Source: Dyadobacter arcticus (GTDB lineage: Bacteria > Bacteroidota > Bacteroidia > Cytophagales > Spirosomataceae). From it: DNA of 64,000 bases. The DNA lies in assembly GCF_011762185.1 (NCBI RefSeq), contig NZ_JAASQJ010000003.1, forward strand, positions 248,001 to 312,000, read 5' to 3'. This document shows, one piece after another, positions 43,988-53,229 of the stretch (positions are counted from its first letter, which is position 1; each line of letters opens with the position of its first letter). A program made the translations under genes and the position numbers. The notes beneath the pieces are model-generated. The model was given only the letters and a program-made list of their open reading frames with translations. It was not told where the DNA came from and did not search any database.

Positions 43988-46231
43988 ATGCGACACATTT
44001 TCCGCAAAACGACTTCTTACATTTTCTTTTTTTCCCTTGCGCTAGCTTCTCCAGGCCAGGCCCAGCAACTCATGGGTTTCAGTGCCGAATCAGCCAAAAA
44101 AGAAATGGACCTCGAAGCTGCATTCGACAAGCAATTGCAATCCAAAAATTTGCAGGAATGGATGAAGCTGATGACAGCCTACCCGCATCAGTTGGGTTCC
44201 GCATATGGTTTGAAAAATGCACTTTTCATCAAAGATAAGCTCACTTCCTGGGGATTTGAGACGATAATCGACACCGTTCATGTCTTGTTCCCTACTCCGA
44301 AAGTGAGAATTGTCGAATTAACGGAACCAACAAAATTCAAAGCGTCGCTGATGGAAAAGCCATTCAAGGAAGATGCTACTTCGGCGCAAACGAAAGATGT
44401 GTTGCCGCCTTATCATGCCTATTCTGCAAATGGGGACGTAACTGCTGAGCTGGTGTTTGTGAATTATGGCATACCCGATGATTATGAGGAGCTTGCGAAG
44501 ATGGGTATTGATGTAAAAGGTAAAATTGTGATTGCCAAATATGGTAACTCGTGGCGGGGTATCAAGCCGAAAGTCGCTTACGAGCATGGGGCAATCGGCT
44601 GTATCATTTACTCAGATCCAAAAGAAGACGGTTACTTCCAGGGAGATGTTTATCCCAAAGGTCCTTACAAAAATGAAACGGGTGCACAGCGTGGCTCGGT
44701 AGTGGATCTTCCGCAAGCCCCGGGCGATCCGTTGACCAATGGTTTCTACGCCAGCGGTGATAAAAAACGCCTGACCGTTGCGGAAGCACCTTCCATGATG
44801 AAAATCCCGGTTCTGCCCATTTCTTACTCTGATGCATTGCCGCTATTGAAAGCATTGGGCGGACAAGTTGCGCCTGCTGCCTGGCGTGGCGCATTGCCGA
44901 TTACCTACCACATTGGCCCCGGTCCTGCGAAAGTGCATTTGAAACTCGAATTCAACTTCGACATTGTGCCTTGCTACAATGTGATCGCAACATTGAAGGG
45001 CAGCGAATTTCCCGATCAATGGGTTCTGCGCGGTAACCACCACGATGCCTGGGTTTTTGGCGCCGCGGATCCTGTTAGCGGTGCAGTGTCAGAGTTGGAA
45101 GAGGCGAGGGCATTGGGTGAATTGGTAAAAACAGGCTGGAAACTGAAAAGAACCATTGTTTATTGCTGGTGGGACGGCGAAGAACCAGGGTTATTGGGAT
45201 CGACCGAATGGGTGGAAAAGTATCAGGATATTTTGAAAGAAAAGGCAGTAGTGTACGTAAATACGGACGGAAACGGTCGCGGCTACTTTGGCGCGGGTGG
45301 TTCGCACACGCTCGAAAAATTTATTAACCAGGTTGGCCGCGATGTAATTGACCCTGAAAAAGGGACGAGTGTGATTGATAGGCTGCGTTCTGAAATGATC
45401 GTCTATGGTAATCCGACAGCGAAACAAGAAGCGCGCAGCCGCTCCGATCTCCGAATTGTCGCATTGGGTTCCGGTTCGGATTATACGCCGTTTATTCAGC
45501 ATTTGGGGATTGCGTCACTTAATCTGGGCTTTGGCGGTGAAGACGGCGGTGGGGATTACCATTCGATTTTTGATTCTTACGATGATTATATCCGTTTCAA
45601 AGACGGCGATTTTGCTTATGGGGTAGCGCTGGCAAAAACCTGCGGTCGCTCGATACTGCGGTTTGCAAATGCGGAAATTCTGCCTTTTGAATTTGGCAAC
45701 TTCTCAAATACCGTTCAGATGTATGCGACGGATGTAAAAAAGCAACTGGAAACGGCACGCACCACGGCCGAAGATCACAACAAGCTGCTTTCAGAAGGCC
45801 GGTTTGAAGCAGTTGCTGATCCGAAAGAACCAAAACAAACGATCAAGGCAATGGTCGTCGCCCCATATCTCAATTTCGCGCCGCTGGAAAACGCATTGTC
45901 AAAGTTGGAGGAAAGTGCAAATACATTCACCGCCTTATTGGACAAAGCAGGAAGTCTTCCCGCCGATAAACTAACCCAACTGAACCAAATTCTTTACAAA
46001 ACAGAACGTTACCTGATCAATCAGGAGGGTTTACCCAAACGGCCTTGGTACAAGCACCAGATATATGCCCCGGGTTTTTATACAGGTTATGGTGTGAAAA
46101 CCTTGCCGATGATCCGCGAATCGATCGAGCAGAAGAATTGGCCTGATGCGGAGATCGGGATTACTAGGGTGACGGAGGCTTTGAAGAATTTCACAGGAGA
46201 GATTGACAAGGCAGTTGGGCTGGTTAAGTAA
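43988..46231 (+). CDS. M28-family metallopeptidase (PSMA/TfR-like)
   Basis: 747 residues from ATG 43988, where a signal peptide begins (MRHIFRKTTSYIFFFSLALA, then SPGQAQ). Order: PA-type insert (about 120-260, with KGKIVIAKYGNSWRGIKPKV), M28 zinc domain with NHHDAWVFGAADP (H352 and D361 as first zinc ligands), WWDGEEPGLLGS (catalytic Glu pair), later Asp in VYVNTDGNGRG and His in GGDYHSIFDSYDD, then a helical dimerisation domain. Similar to glutamate carboxypeptidase II; trims peptides outside the inner membrane. Confidence 0.93.
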   Translation: MRHIFRKTTSYIFFFSLALASPGQAQQLMGFSAESAKKEMDLEAAFDKQLQSKNLQEWMKLMTAYPHQLGSAYGLKNALFIKDKLTSWGFETIIDTVHVLFPTPKVRIVELTEPTKFKASLMEKPFKEDATSAQTKDVLPPYHAYSANGDVTAELVFVNYGIPDDYEELAKMGIDVKGKIVIAKYGNSWRGIKPKVAYEHGAIGCIIYSDPKEDGYFQGDVYPKGPYKNETGAQRGSVVDLPQAPGDPLTNGFYASGDKKRLTVAEAPSMMKIPVLPISYSDALPLLKALGGQVAPAAWRGALPITYHIGPGPAKVHLKLEFNFDIVPCYNVIATLKGSEFPDQWVLRGNHHDAWVFGAADPVSGAVSELEEARALGELVKTGWKLKRTIVYCWWDGEEPGLLGSTEWVEKYQDILKEKAVVYVNTDGNGRGYFGAGGSHTLEKFINQVGRDVIDPEKGTSVIDRLRSEMIVYGNPTAKQEARSRSDLRIVALGSGSDYTPFIQHLGIASLNLGFGGEDGGGDYHSIFDSYDDYIRFKDGDFAYGVALAKTCGRSILRFANAEILPFEFGNFSNTVQMYATDVKKQLETARTTAEDHNKLLSEGRFEAVADPKEPKQTIKAMVVAPYLNFAPLENALSKLEESANTFTALLDKAGSLPADKLTQLNQILYKTERYLINQEGLPKRPWYKHQIYAPGFYTGYGVKTLPMIRESIEQKNWPDAEIGITRVTEALKNFTGEIDKAVGLVK

Positions 46232-46260
46232 CGGCATCGGATTTTCAGGCAACCTCAAAC

Positions 46261-46430
46261 AGAGCCAGAGGCTCGACCAATTTCCTGACTCCGGATTTCA
46301 ATCCGGAGAGTCCAGCAAAAGCAGGTTAGTAGATAGTTGCAGGCCCAATCGTTATGGCGGTCCGCCTGCGATTTTTTTGGCTGCACGGATTGAAATCCGT
46401 GGTTATAGGATCGGTCGAGCCTCTGGCTCT
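46261..46430. repeat. Palindrome-ended intergenic element, copy 2 (MITE/REP-like)
   Basis: A perfect 18-nt inverted repeat: AGAGCCAGAGGCTCGACC at 46261-46278 and its complement at 46413-46430. Inside lie two perfect hairpins, CTCCGGAT-TTCA-ATCCGGAG (46289-46308) and CACGGAT-TGAA-ATCCGTG (46384-46401), which are themselves near reverse complements of each other, so the element is a nested palindrome. It shares ends and core with 4657-4832. No transposase or obvious target duplication. Confidence 0.78.
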
Positions 46431-46476
46431 TTTGTGCATCAAAAGATCGGATTTGCCCCAGACCCGAGATGCCACA

Positions 46477-46579
46477 ACTTTCCTGACCGTAATCGAGGCG
46501 AACAAAGGCATTATCTACAAGGTCGCTAATGCGTATTGAAGGGTATAAGTAGGAAATCATCCAAGATGATTGGGCGTTC
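46477..46579 (+). pseudogene. Possible relic of an ECF sigma-factor N-terminus
   Basis: From 46477 the frame reads TFLTVIEANKGIIYKVANAY then TGA. After a frame shift, 46553 onwards reads EIIQDDWAF, preceded by TAG. Bacteroidota ECF sigma factors have region 2 as FL..I..N.GIIYKV...YC followed by DL.QEI..QLW..F, so this looks like a broken copy with two stops and a shift. It abuts the palindromic element. The rest of 46580-46758 shows nothing convincing. Confidence 0.45.
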
Positions 46580-46758
46580 GGCAGGTTAACAAACCCCACA
46601 CTTTAATCTAAACAAAATACACTCCAATCCAGCCCCCATAGCCCCTGAATTTTTCATAATTGTAGGCATTGTGCTGTTGCTTTTGGTCTTCAATTGATGC
46701 TACATTTGGTGACACCCGGACACAAGGCCATCGTATTACCTTATTTGCAGAAACCAAC

Positions 46759-47826
46759 ATGTGGAATCAAACAAAAGCAACCGAACTTTTAAAGATCAGA
46801 TATCCGATCGTGCAAGGCCCTTTCGGAGGCGGGATGTCGTCTGTCGCATTGGCTAGTACTGTTTCCAATGTGGGCGGGTTGGGGTCATTTGGCTGTCAGC
46901 CGCTTTCAGCGGAAGACATTGTCAAAACATGCTCGGAACTTAGGAAAGCCACGGATAAGCCTTTCAATATTAATCTTTGGGTTTATGATCGCGACAAGCG
47001 ATTGGCAGAATTTGAGGATGACGAGTATTCCAAACTTACGACACTTTTTAAACCGTACTTTGATGAGTTAGGATTGCCGATCCCTCCCATGCCAACCAAT
47101 CTCGGGCCAAGGTTTGAGGATCAGATCGACGCAATTTTTGAAGCAAAACCTCCGGTTTTTAGTTTTGTATACGGGATACCGTCCGAAGATATCCTTGGAA
47201 AATGCAGGCAATTAGGCATTAAAACAGTAGGAGCAGCGACAACCGTGGATGAAGCCATTGCATTGGAAAATGCTGGTGTCGATGCGGTGGTAGCCACTGG
47301 GTTTGAAGCGGGTGGGCATCGGGTGTCGTTCCTTAGATCTTCCGAGGATTCGCTCACAGGCACTTTTTCGTTGATTCCCCAGGTTGCAGATCATGTTAAC
47401 ATTCCGGTGATTGCGGCTGGCGGTATCTCAGATGTGAGGGGAATGAAAGCTGCGTTCGCATTGGGCGCCGACGCGGTTCAGATCGGAACTGCGTTCCTGG
47501 CCACCAGCCAATCCAATGCGAGTGAGGATCACCGCGAAACATTGTTTTCGCCGGAAGCCAGGTACACCACGCTGACCAAAGTTTTCACAGGCCGACTAGC
47601 CAGAGGCATTCGCAACAGGCTGACTGAAGAATTAAAAGATCACTTCGATGCAATGGCGCCCTATCCTTTGCAAAGCAAATTCATGGGATCTTTGAAGGCT
47701 TATCCCGCCGCCGCCGATAGAAATACAGCATTTAAAGCCTATTGGGCAGGGCAGTCAGCTTCACTCATAAAATACAGAGATGCCCTCGAATTGATGACAT
47801 TTTTGGTAGCTGAGATGGATAAATAA
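46759..47826 (+). CDS. Nitronate monooxygenase-like FMN enzyme
   Basis: 355 residues from ATG 46759; upstream codons (Cys-rich) are not coding-like. 2-nitropropane dioxygenase/NMO barrel: RYPIVQGPFGGGMSS, SNVGGLGSFGCQPLS, GVDAVVATGFEAGGHRVSFL with the catalytic-type His of the GGHR segment, IPVIAAGGISDVRGMKAAFA and GADAVQIGTAFLA for FMN phosphate. Oxidises alkyl nitronates or related compounds. Confidence 0.88.
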   Translation: MWNQTKATELLKIRYPIVQGPFGGGMSSVALASTVSNVGGLGSFGCQPLSAEDIVKTCSELRKATDKPFNINLWVYDRDKRLAEFEDDEYSKLTTLFKPYFDELGLPIPPMPTNLGPRFEDQIDAIFEAKPPVFSFVYGIPSEDILGKCRQLGIKTVGAATTVDEAIALENAGVDAVVATGFEAGGHRVSFLRSSEDSLTGTFSLIPQVADHVNIPVIAAGGISDVRGMKAAFALGADAVQIGTAFLATSQSNASEDHRETLFSPEARYTTLTKVFTGRLARGIRNRLTEELKDHFDAMAPYPLQSKFMGSLKAYPAAADRNTAFKAYWAGQSASLIKYRDALELMTFLVAEMDK

Positions 47827-47878
47827 GACATTAGTGGCATGGTTTTGGAATAATTTCCCGCATAACCATCCATCTAAA

Positions 47879-48316
47879 ATGATGAAATTATTAGTTTCAA
47901 CCTGCTTAATAGCTGCAATATTAAGTGGCTGTAATAGCAACCAAAAGACACAGGAAACCGCTTTCAAAGCGCAACAGAAAACAATAGATTCGATGAAAGT
48001 GGTCATTGAAAAGCAAGCAATTGTCGATTCGATGAATGCTGTAATGGCCGAGCGTGAAAAAGAAGAAATTAGGGAAGAAAAACAGCAAATTGCGGAAGCT
48101 GGCAACAATGCAACCGTAACCACTGCCAAGAAGAAAAAATGGAACCATACCGCGAAAGGCGCAGTAGTGGGAGCAGGTACCGGCGCAATTACTGGTGCAA
48201 TTGTAAACAAAAAACGTGGAGAAGGCGCGTTGATTGGAAGTCTGATCGGAGCCGGAGTGGGCGCGGGAACGGGTGCGATTGTTGACAATTCTAAAAAGAA
48301 AAAGGAAAAACAATAG
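47879..48316 (+). CDS. Glycine-zipper (YMGG-like) lipoprotein
   Basis: 145 residues starting MMKLLVSTCLIAAILSGC, a lipoprotein signal with lipobox LSGC. A charged coiled-coil-like stretch follows (KTIDSMKVVIEKQAIVDSMN, EREKEEIREEKQQI), then two Gly-rich hydrophobic segments (GAVVGAGTGAITGAIV and GALIGSLIGAGVGAGTGAIV) flanked by Lys. Glycine zippers insert in or associate with the outer membrane. Role unknown. Confidence 0.82.
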   Translation: MMKLLVSTCLIAAILSGCNSNQKTQETAFKAQQKTIDSMKVVIEKQAIVDSMNAVMAEREKEEIREEKQQIAEAGNNATVTTAKKKKWNHTAKGAVVGAGTGAITGAIVNKKRGEGALIGSLIGAGVGAGTGAIVDNSKKKKEKQ

Positions 48317-48327
48317 ACCGTCATTGA

Positions 48328-49092
48328 ATGGCCTGGAATCCGGAAACCTACAATCAATTTAAATCAGAGCGTTTTACACCGTTTTATGATCTGCTAACAT
48401 TGGTTAAGGTAAAGTCAGGAATGAATGTGATCGACCTTGGCTGCGGTACTGGTGAACTAACCAGAAAACTGGCGGAGGCATTGCCTGATTCAGTGGTTTT
48501 AGGCATAGATTCCTCAGAGGAAATGCTGAATGATTCGAAAGCGTTTGTGAATCATCATCTCAGATTTGAGCGCCGATCTATTGAAGAGCAAATTCAGCTT
48601 GATGAAAAATACGATCTGGTTTTTTCAAATGCGGCAGTTCAATGGGTTGAAAACCATGAATTGGTGTTTCCAAAAATTATTTCAATGCTCAAACCGGGCG
48701 GGCAGTTGGTAATCCAAATGCCCGCCCAAAATCATAATATCTCTAATCGGATGTTGAATGAATTGGCCGCAAAAGAGCCATTCAAGTCCGCTCTGCAAAA
48801 TTGGACACGAACTTCCCCCGTTCTGGACATTGACCATTATGCAAAAATTCTTTACGAAAATGGAAGCCGTGAGATGACGGTTTTTGAAAAGATATATCCC
48901 CTCATTTTAAAAGATTCCAGCGCATTGTTTGATTGGGTTTCGGGTACTGCTTTGATTCCGTTCACGGAAAGGCTTGAAGGTGAGATGCAAGAGGCTTTTA
49001 TCGAAGCCTATAAGAAAATACTAAACGGCCAATTTGAGAAGTCGCCCGTTTTTTATCCATTCAAACGGATTGTTCTGGAAGCTACATTTTGA
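48328..49092 (+). CDS. Class I SAM-dependent methyltransferase (Tam-like)
   Basis: 254 residues. Motif I VIDLGCGTGELTRKLAEALP, acidic motif II VLGIDSSEEML, and YDLVFSNAAVQWVENHE; LVIQMPAQNHNISN as in trans-aconitate 2-methyltransferases. Starts 11 bp after the glycine-zipper gene. Substrate not certain. Confidence 0.85.
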   Translation: MAWNPETYNQFKSERFTPFYDLLTLVKVKSGMNVIDLGCGTGELTRKLAEALPDSVVLGIDSSEEMLNDSKAFVNHHLRFERRSIEEQIQLDEKYDLVFSNAAVQWVENHELVFPKIISMLKPGGQLVIQMPAQNHNISNRMLNELAAKEPFKSALQNWTRTSPVLDIDHYAKILYENGSREMTVFEKIYPLILKDSSALFDWVSGTALIPFTERLEGEMQEAFIEAYKKILNGQFEKSPVFYPFKRIVLEATF

Positions 49093-49154
49093 TAGCATTT
49101 TCGGCGCAGAAAATATGTGCGATTGTTTTTGGAAAAAATCAACATTGAAAGAGA

Positions 49155-49721
49155 ATGCAAACAAACATCCTGTGGACCGGCCGTGAATACTATTCTCTGG
49201 AAAATTGCTCTGTAAAAACGACGGAGACGGGTTCCGAAATAAGCGCTGCAATTGTTGGGAAATATAGCGAGGAACTTTATCGTGTGCAGTATCAGATTAT
49301 AACTAACTCAAATTGGGAAACCATTTATCTTGAAATAAAATACTGGATTAATGGCCAGGAACGGGACATCAAATTTGAAAGCAATGGGAATGGCCGCTGG
49401 ACTTGGAATGGAAAAGAGCAAGTCCAATTCCAGGATTGCATTGATATCGACATTCCATTGACGCCATTTACCAATACACTTCCTATCAAAAGGCTTGATC
49501 TAAAAATCGGCGAGCAACATCAGATCAAAGTCCTCTATCTCGATTTGCTCGAAGGGAAATTTACTGCTGTCTATCAAAAATACTCCCGACTTTCGGATAC
49601 GCAGTACCATTATGAAAATGTCCCCAATGATTTTGAGGCCGATATTACTATTGATTCCCAGGGATTTGTTGTCGATTACCCATCTTTATTTGTGCGAACG
49701 GCCGCGATCGTGACGGAGTAA
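49155..49721 (+). CDS. Putative glycolipid-binding (PF06475-like) protein
   Basis: 188 residues without a signal peptide. Reads as the putative glycolipid-binding family: ILWTGREYYSLENCSVKTTE at the start, then YRVQYQIITNSNWETIYLEI, GNGRWTWNGKE, DCIDIDIPLTPFTNTLPIKR and a last strand VVDYPSLFVRTA. Beta-rich; function inferred from family only. Confidence 0.78.
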   Translation: MQTNILWTGREYYSLENCSVKTTETGSEISAAIVGKYSEELYRVQYQIITNSNWETIYLEIKYWINGQERDIKFESNGNGRWTWNGKEQVQFQDCIDIDIPLTPFTNTLPIKRLDLKIGEQHQIKVLYLDLLEGKFTAVYQKYSRLSDTQYHYENVPNDFEADITIDSQGFVVDYPSLFVRTAAIVTE

Positions 49722-49769
49722 TAATTCGAAAAAATTATCTTTATTGGAGACATATCAAACCAATTAACC

Positions 49770-49982
49770 ATGAGCCTTTTTTCAGAAGATGAGCCGCAAC
49801 CGGTTGAAATTAAAGGGAATTCGTTGACTTGCCCTGTTTGCACTAATAAGTTATTCTGGACACGCGATGCGCAATTGAATACGCCCGTCGCAACATTCTT
49901 CAATCTGGATTGGGCCAATCGGTCTGCAACCTGCTTTGTGTGCTCTGATTGTACACACATTCTCTGGTTTTTGGGGAAATGA
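49770..49982 (+). CDS. Small zinc-ribbon protein
   Basis: 70 residues with two CxxC pairs (LTCPVCTNK and FVCSDCTHI) spaced for a zinc ribbon. No other domain. Its stop overlaps the start of the acetyltransferase (ATGA), so they are cotranscribed and translationally coupled. Binding partner unknown. Confidence 0.78.
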   Translation: MSLFSEDEPQPVEIKGNSLTCPVCTNKLFWTRDAQLNTPVATFFNLDWANRSATCFVCSDCTHILWFLGK

Positions 49983-50473
49983 TCAAGGTAATCCGCAAGA
50001 GCGAGCCCCAGGATTTGAAAGACATTTATGAGATTATCAACGACGGAGCATCCGCATACCGTGGTATCATACCGGCCGACCGATGGCATGAACCTTATAT
50101 GGCTTTTCAAGAGTTGGAAGATCAAATTAAGGAAGGGGTTGACTTTTGGTGCTATGTCGAGGATGGTGAAATTCAGGGCGTTATGGGTATTCAGCTGAAA
50201 AGTGACGTTACACTGATCCGCCATGCTTACATAAGGACAGCGGTGCGTCAAAAAGGAATTGGTGGCAAATTACTCGCTCACCTGAACGACATTGCCACAA
50301 CCCCCGTACTGATAGGCACTTGGGCAAATGCACATTGGGCCATAAGATTTTATGTAAAACATGGGTTCCATTTAGTGTCTGAGGAAGAGAAAAATATGCT
50401 TCTGAGGAAATACTGGTCTATTCCCGAGCGTCAGGTTGAAACCTCCGTGGTTTTGGCGAGCAGAAGTAATTGA
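49979..50473 (+). CDS. GNAT-family N-acetyltransferase
   Basis: 164 residues from ATG 49979 (ATGA overlap with the previous gene). GNAT pattern: IRKSEPQDLKDIYEIINDGA, VEDGEIQGVMGIQLK, then motif A AYIRTAVRQKGIGGKLLAHL (acetyl-CoA pyrophosphate loop RQKGIGG) and motif B WAIRFYVKHGF. Acetylates a small molecule or protein N-terminus; substrate unknown. Confidence 0.9.
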   Translation: MIKVIRKSEPQDLKDIYEIINDGASAYRGIIPADRWHEPYMAFQELEDQIKEGVDFWCYVEDGEIQGVMGIQLKSDVTLIRHAYIRTAVRQKGIGGKLLAHLNDIATTPVLIGTWANAHWAIRFYVKHGFHLVSEEEKNMLLRKYWSIPERQVETSVVLASRSN

Positions 50474-50494
50474 TAACATTTTTGAAATAGGACC

Positions 50495-51313
50495 ATGCAA
50501 GTCGAAATAACCGATGCACATCGGGAGGAGTTGCGGGCGGCGATGATGTTGCTAGAATATCCGGGTATTGCTGCGAAAATCACGGATTTTATTGGGATGC
50601 CTATTCAAAAGGCGCTTGATTTGCTTCCTAAAAACTGGAATGAAAAAATTGGGGTCATTACCAGAACGGCTTTGCTCAAAGCTTCGGACGCGGCCATTTT
50701 TACAATGAAAAATAAGCAGGGAGGCAAAGCTTCCAATGCATGGCATAAGGTAGGCGTTGCGGTGACGGGTGGTGTGGGCGGCTTTTTTGGTTTTGCCGCG
50801 TTGGCGGTTGAGTTACCCGTTTCAACGACCATTATGCTGCGATCTATTGCGGATATTGCCAGGTCACAGGGCGAGTCCATTGCTGATTATGAGACGAAAT
50901 TGGCTTGTATGGAGGTATTTGCATTGGGTGGGACAAGCATTGCCGATGATAATTCTGAAAGTGGTTATTACGCTGTCAGGTTATCCCTGGTCACTTCGGT
51001 TTCCGAGGTGGTGGGTTATGTTACCAAAACGTTGTCGGATAAAAGTTCTCCGGCGCTTATCAAATTTATTTCCAGTATCGCGCAGAGATTTGGCATCCAG
51101 ATTTCAGAAAAGGTTGCTGCACAGGCAATTCCGGCCATTGGAGCGGCGGGAGGCGTTATCATTAATACCATTTTTATCAATCATTTCCAGGATATGGCGA
51201 GAGGGCATTTTACGGTCAGGAAACTGGAAAGGATTTATGGTAAGGATGCTGTGAAAGCTTGTTATGATGGTTTATTGCAATCCAGCATGAGCCGAAAAAA
51301 TCAAAAATTCTAA
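50495..51313 (+). CDS. EcsC-family protein
   Basis: 272 residues. EcsC-like: ALDLLPKNWNEKIGVITRTA, VAVTGGVGGFFGFAALAVEL, PVSTTIMLRSIADIARSQGE and AIPAIGAAGGVIINTIFINH, ending FTVRKLERIYGKDAV. Two Gly/Ala-rich hydrophobic segments suggest membrane association. The end overlaps an esterase relic by two bases in another frame. Confidence 0.87.
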   Translation: MQVEITDAHREELRAAMMLLEYPGIAAKITDFIGMPIQKALDLLPKNWNEKIGVITRTALLKASDAAIFTMKNKQGGKASNAWHKVGVAVTGGVGGFFGFAALAVELPVSTTIMLRSIADIARSQGESIADYETKLACMEVFALGGTSIADDNSESGYYAVRLSLVTSVSEVVGYVTKTLSDKSSPALIKFISSIAQRFGIQISEKVAAQAIPAIGAAGGVIINTIFINHFQDMARGHFTVRKLERIYGKDAVKACYDGLLQSSMSRKNQKF

Positions 51314-51428
51314 GAGCCTTACTATTACCGTTCATTTTGATTATCTTCCAAATGAAGACCATGCAACGGTCACCCACCTGGCGGTATTTAATGCATTCAC
51401 ACAATTATATCCTTCCAATCCTAAATAG
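51312..51428 (+). pseudogene. 3' relic of an esterase-like gene
   Basis: A 38-codon frame reads KSLTITVHFDYLPNEDHATV, then THLAVFNAFTQLYPSNPK and a stop. This is the terminal segment of Fes/IroE-type esterases, where a Y-P-(D/E)-(D/E)-x-H motif carries the catalytic His (compare YYPDDSHSSVP at 42018). No upstream esterase sequence or start is present; it adjoins the EcsC gene in another frame, so a deletion probably removed the rest. Confidence 0.55.
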
Positions 51429-51446
51429 CAAACCCAACTTTAGAAT

Positions 51447-53156
51447 ATGAAGAAACTTCTCCTTGTATTACTTTATGCCGCATGTATTGGATCCGCCCAC
51501 GGACAGGCATTTGCAGTTTTGCTTCCCGATTCTTTAAGCAAAAAACCATTGGACGGAAGATTGCTCCTGATGCTTTCCAACAATACCAAAGCCGAGCCGA
51601 GGTTTCAGATTAATGGCGGTCCATCTACCCAACTGATTTTTGGAGTGGATGTAGAGAATTGGAAACCGGGAACCACCCAAATGATCCAGGCCAATTCGGA
51701 GGGTTATCCTAAACAAACTTTGAATGAAATCCCTCCCGGAAATTACACGGTGCAGGTGGTTTTGCATATTTACGAGACATTTAAACGAAAAGACGGGCAC
51801 GTTTTGAAGTTGCCCATGGATAGAGGGGAAGGCCAGCATTGGAATACGGCGCCGGGTAACCTGCTGTCTACGCCCCAATTGATCAAGTACGATCCTTATT
51901 CGGACAAACCCTATTTTGTTTCCCTTAATAGGACCATGCCGCCCATTAAAGAGCCCCAAGACACTGATTATGTGAAACATATCAAGATCCAAAGCAAGCT
52001 GTTGACGGAGTTTTGGGGCAGGCCGATGTACCTGGGAGCACATATCCTCCTGCCTCAGGGCTGGGACAAACATCCGGATGTAAAATATCCGCTGGCAGTA
52101 TACCACGGCCATTTTCCTGCTGATTTCGGCGATTGGCGTACGATACCTGCCGACGAAAAATTGAAGCCGGATACCAGTGAAAGGTTTCACATTACTGGTT
52201 ACAACAAGATTACGCAGCAGGAAAATTATAACTTTTATAAACTGTGGACAGGCCCAAATTTCCCACGCGTAATCGCCATTGAAATCCAGCACGCCAACCA
52301 ATTTTATGATGATTCTTACGCTGTTAACTCTGCTAACATCGGCCCATATGGCGATGCGATCACGTATGAGCTGATTCCGGAAATCGAAAAGCGTTTCAGG
52401 GGAATCGGTAAAGGCTGGGCGAGGTTTATGTACGGCGGTTCAACGGGCGGCTGGGAAGCATTGGCCGCGCAGGTTTTTTATCCGGATGAATACAATGGCT
52501 GTTACGCCGCCTGCCCCGATCCGATCAGCTTTGATCATTATACCGTTGTGGATCTTTACAAAGACAAGAATGCCTATTATCTCGAAAGTGATTTCAAAGA
52601 AACGCCCAGGCCGGGCATGACCAATTACCTTGGCCACATCAGCAGTACATTGAAAGAACTTAACCAGCTCGAACTGGTACTGGGCGACAAAAGCCGCAGC
52701 GGCGAACAGTGGGATATCTGGGAAGCCGTGTTTTCACCTGTTGGCAAAGATGGTTACCCAGCCCGGATCTGGGACAAAAAAACGGGTGTAATTAACAAAG
52801 ACATTGCTGCTTACTGGAAAGAGCATTTTGACCTAACCCACATTATTCAAAGGGATTGGCCAAAAATTGGTGAAAAACTGAAAGGCAAGATCCATGTGTA
52901 CGTTGGTGATATGGATAATTACTATCTCAACAATGCAGTTTACAGCGCAGAGGATGTTTTGAAAAAACTGAAAAACCCGGCTTGCGGCTGCGAAGTGGAC
53001 TATGGCGACCGGGCGGAGCATTGCTGGAATGGCGACCACAGCCAGCCAAATTACATCAGCCGACTGCGCTACCATCAAATGTTTATTACCAAATGGGCCG
53101 AGGAAATGAAGTCCAGAGTTCCAAAAGGTGCCGATCTGACCAGCTGGAAGTATTGA
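51447..53156 (+). CDS. Large secreted alpha/beta-hydrolase esterase
   Basis: 569 residues with a signal peptide (cleavage near AHGQA). N-terminal Ig-like region (about 20-180, PGNYTVQVVLHIYETFKRKD), then an esterase D-like domain: PMYLGAHILLPQGWDKHPDV, YPLAVYHGHFPADFG, nucleophile in FMYGGSTGGWEALA (S332), and near the C-terminus GDRAEHCWNGDHS with the candidate His. Substrate unknown; the relic just upstream suggests esterase genes have been shuffled here. Confidence 0.83.
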   Translation: MKKLLLVLLYAACIGSAHGQAFAVLLPDSLSKKPLDGRLLLMLSNNTKAEPRFQINGGPSTQLIFGVDVENWKPGTTQMIQANSEGYPKQTLNEIPPGNYTVQVVLHIYETFKRKDGHVLKLPMDRGEGQHWNTAPGNLLSTPQLIKYDPYSDKPYFVSLNRTMPPIKEPQDTDYVKHIKIQSKLLTEFWGRPMYLGAHILLPQGWDKHPDVKYPLAVYHGHFPADFGDWRTIPADEKLKPDTSERFHITGYNKITQQENYNFYKLWTGPNFPRVIAIEIQHANQFYDDSYAVNSANIGPYGDAITYELIPEIEKRFRGIGKGWARFMYGGSTGGWEALAAQVFYPDEYNGCYAACPDPISFDHYTVVDLYKDKNAYYLESDFKETPRPGMTNYLGHISSTLKELNQLELVLGDKSRSGEQWDIWEAVFSPVGKDGYPARIWDKKTGVINKDIAAYWKEHFDLTHIIQRDWPKIGEKLKGKIHVYVGDMDNYYLNNAVYSAEDVLKKLKNPACGCEVDYGDRAEHCWNGDHSQPNYISRLRYHQMFITKWAEEMKSRVPKGADLTSWKY

Positions 53157-53229
53157 CGGTTACCTGTCCCTTTTTAATTATATGATAACATAGGCCATTT
53201 AATGCCTTATCAGATGAAAATGAATATAT

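Noticed and set aside
51534-52301. 255-codon minus-strand open frame
   Set aside because: Antisense to the secreted esterase, which has a signal peptide and active-site motifs; no family likeness.
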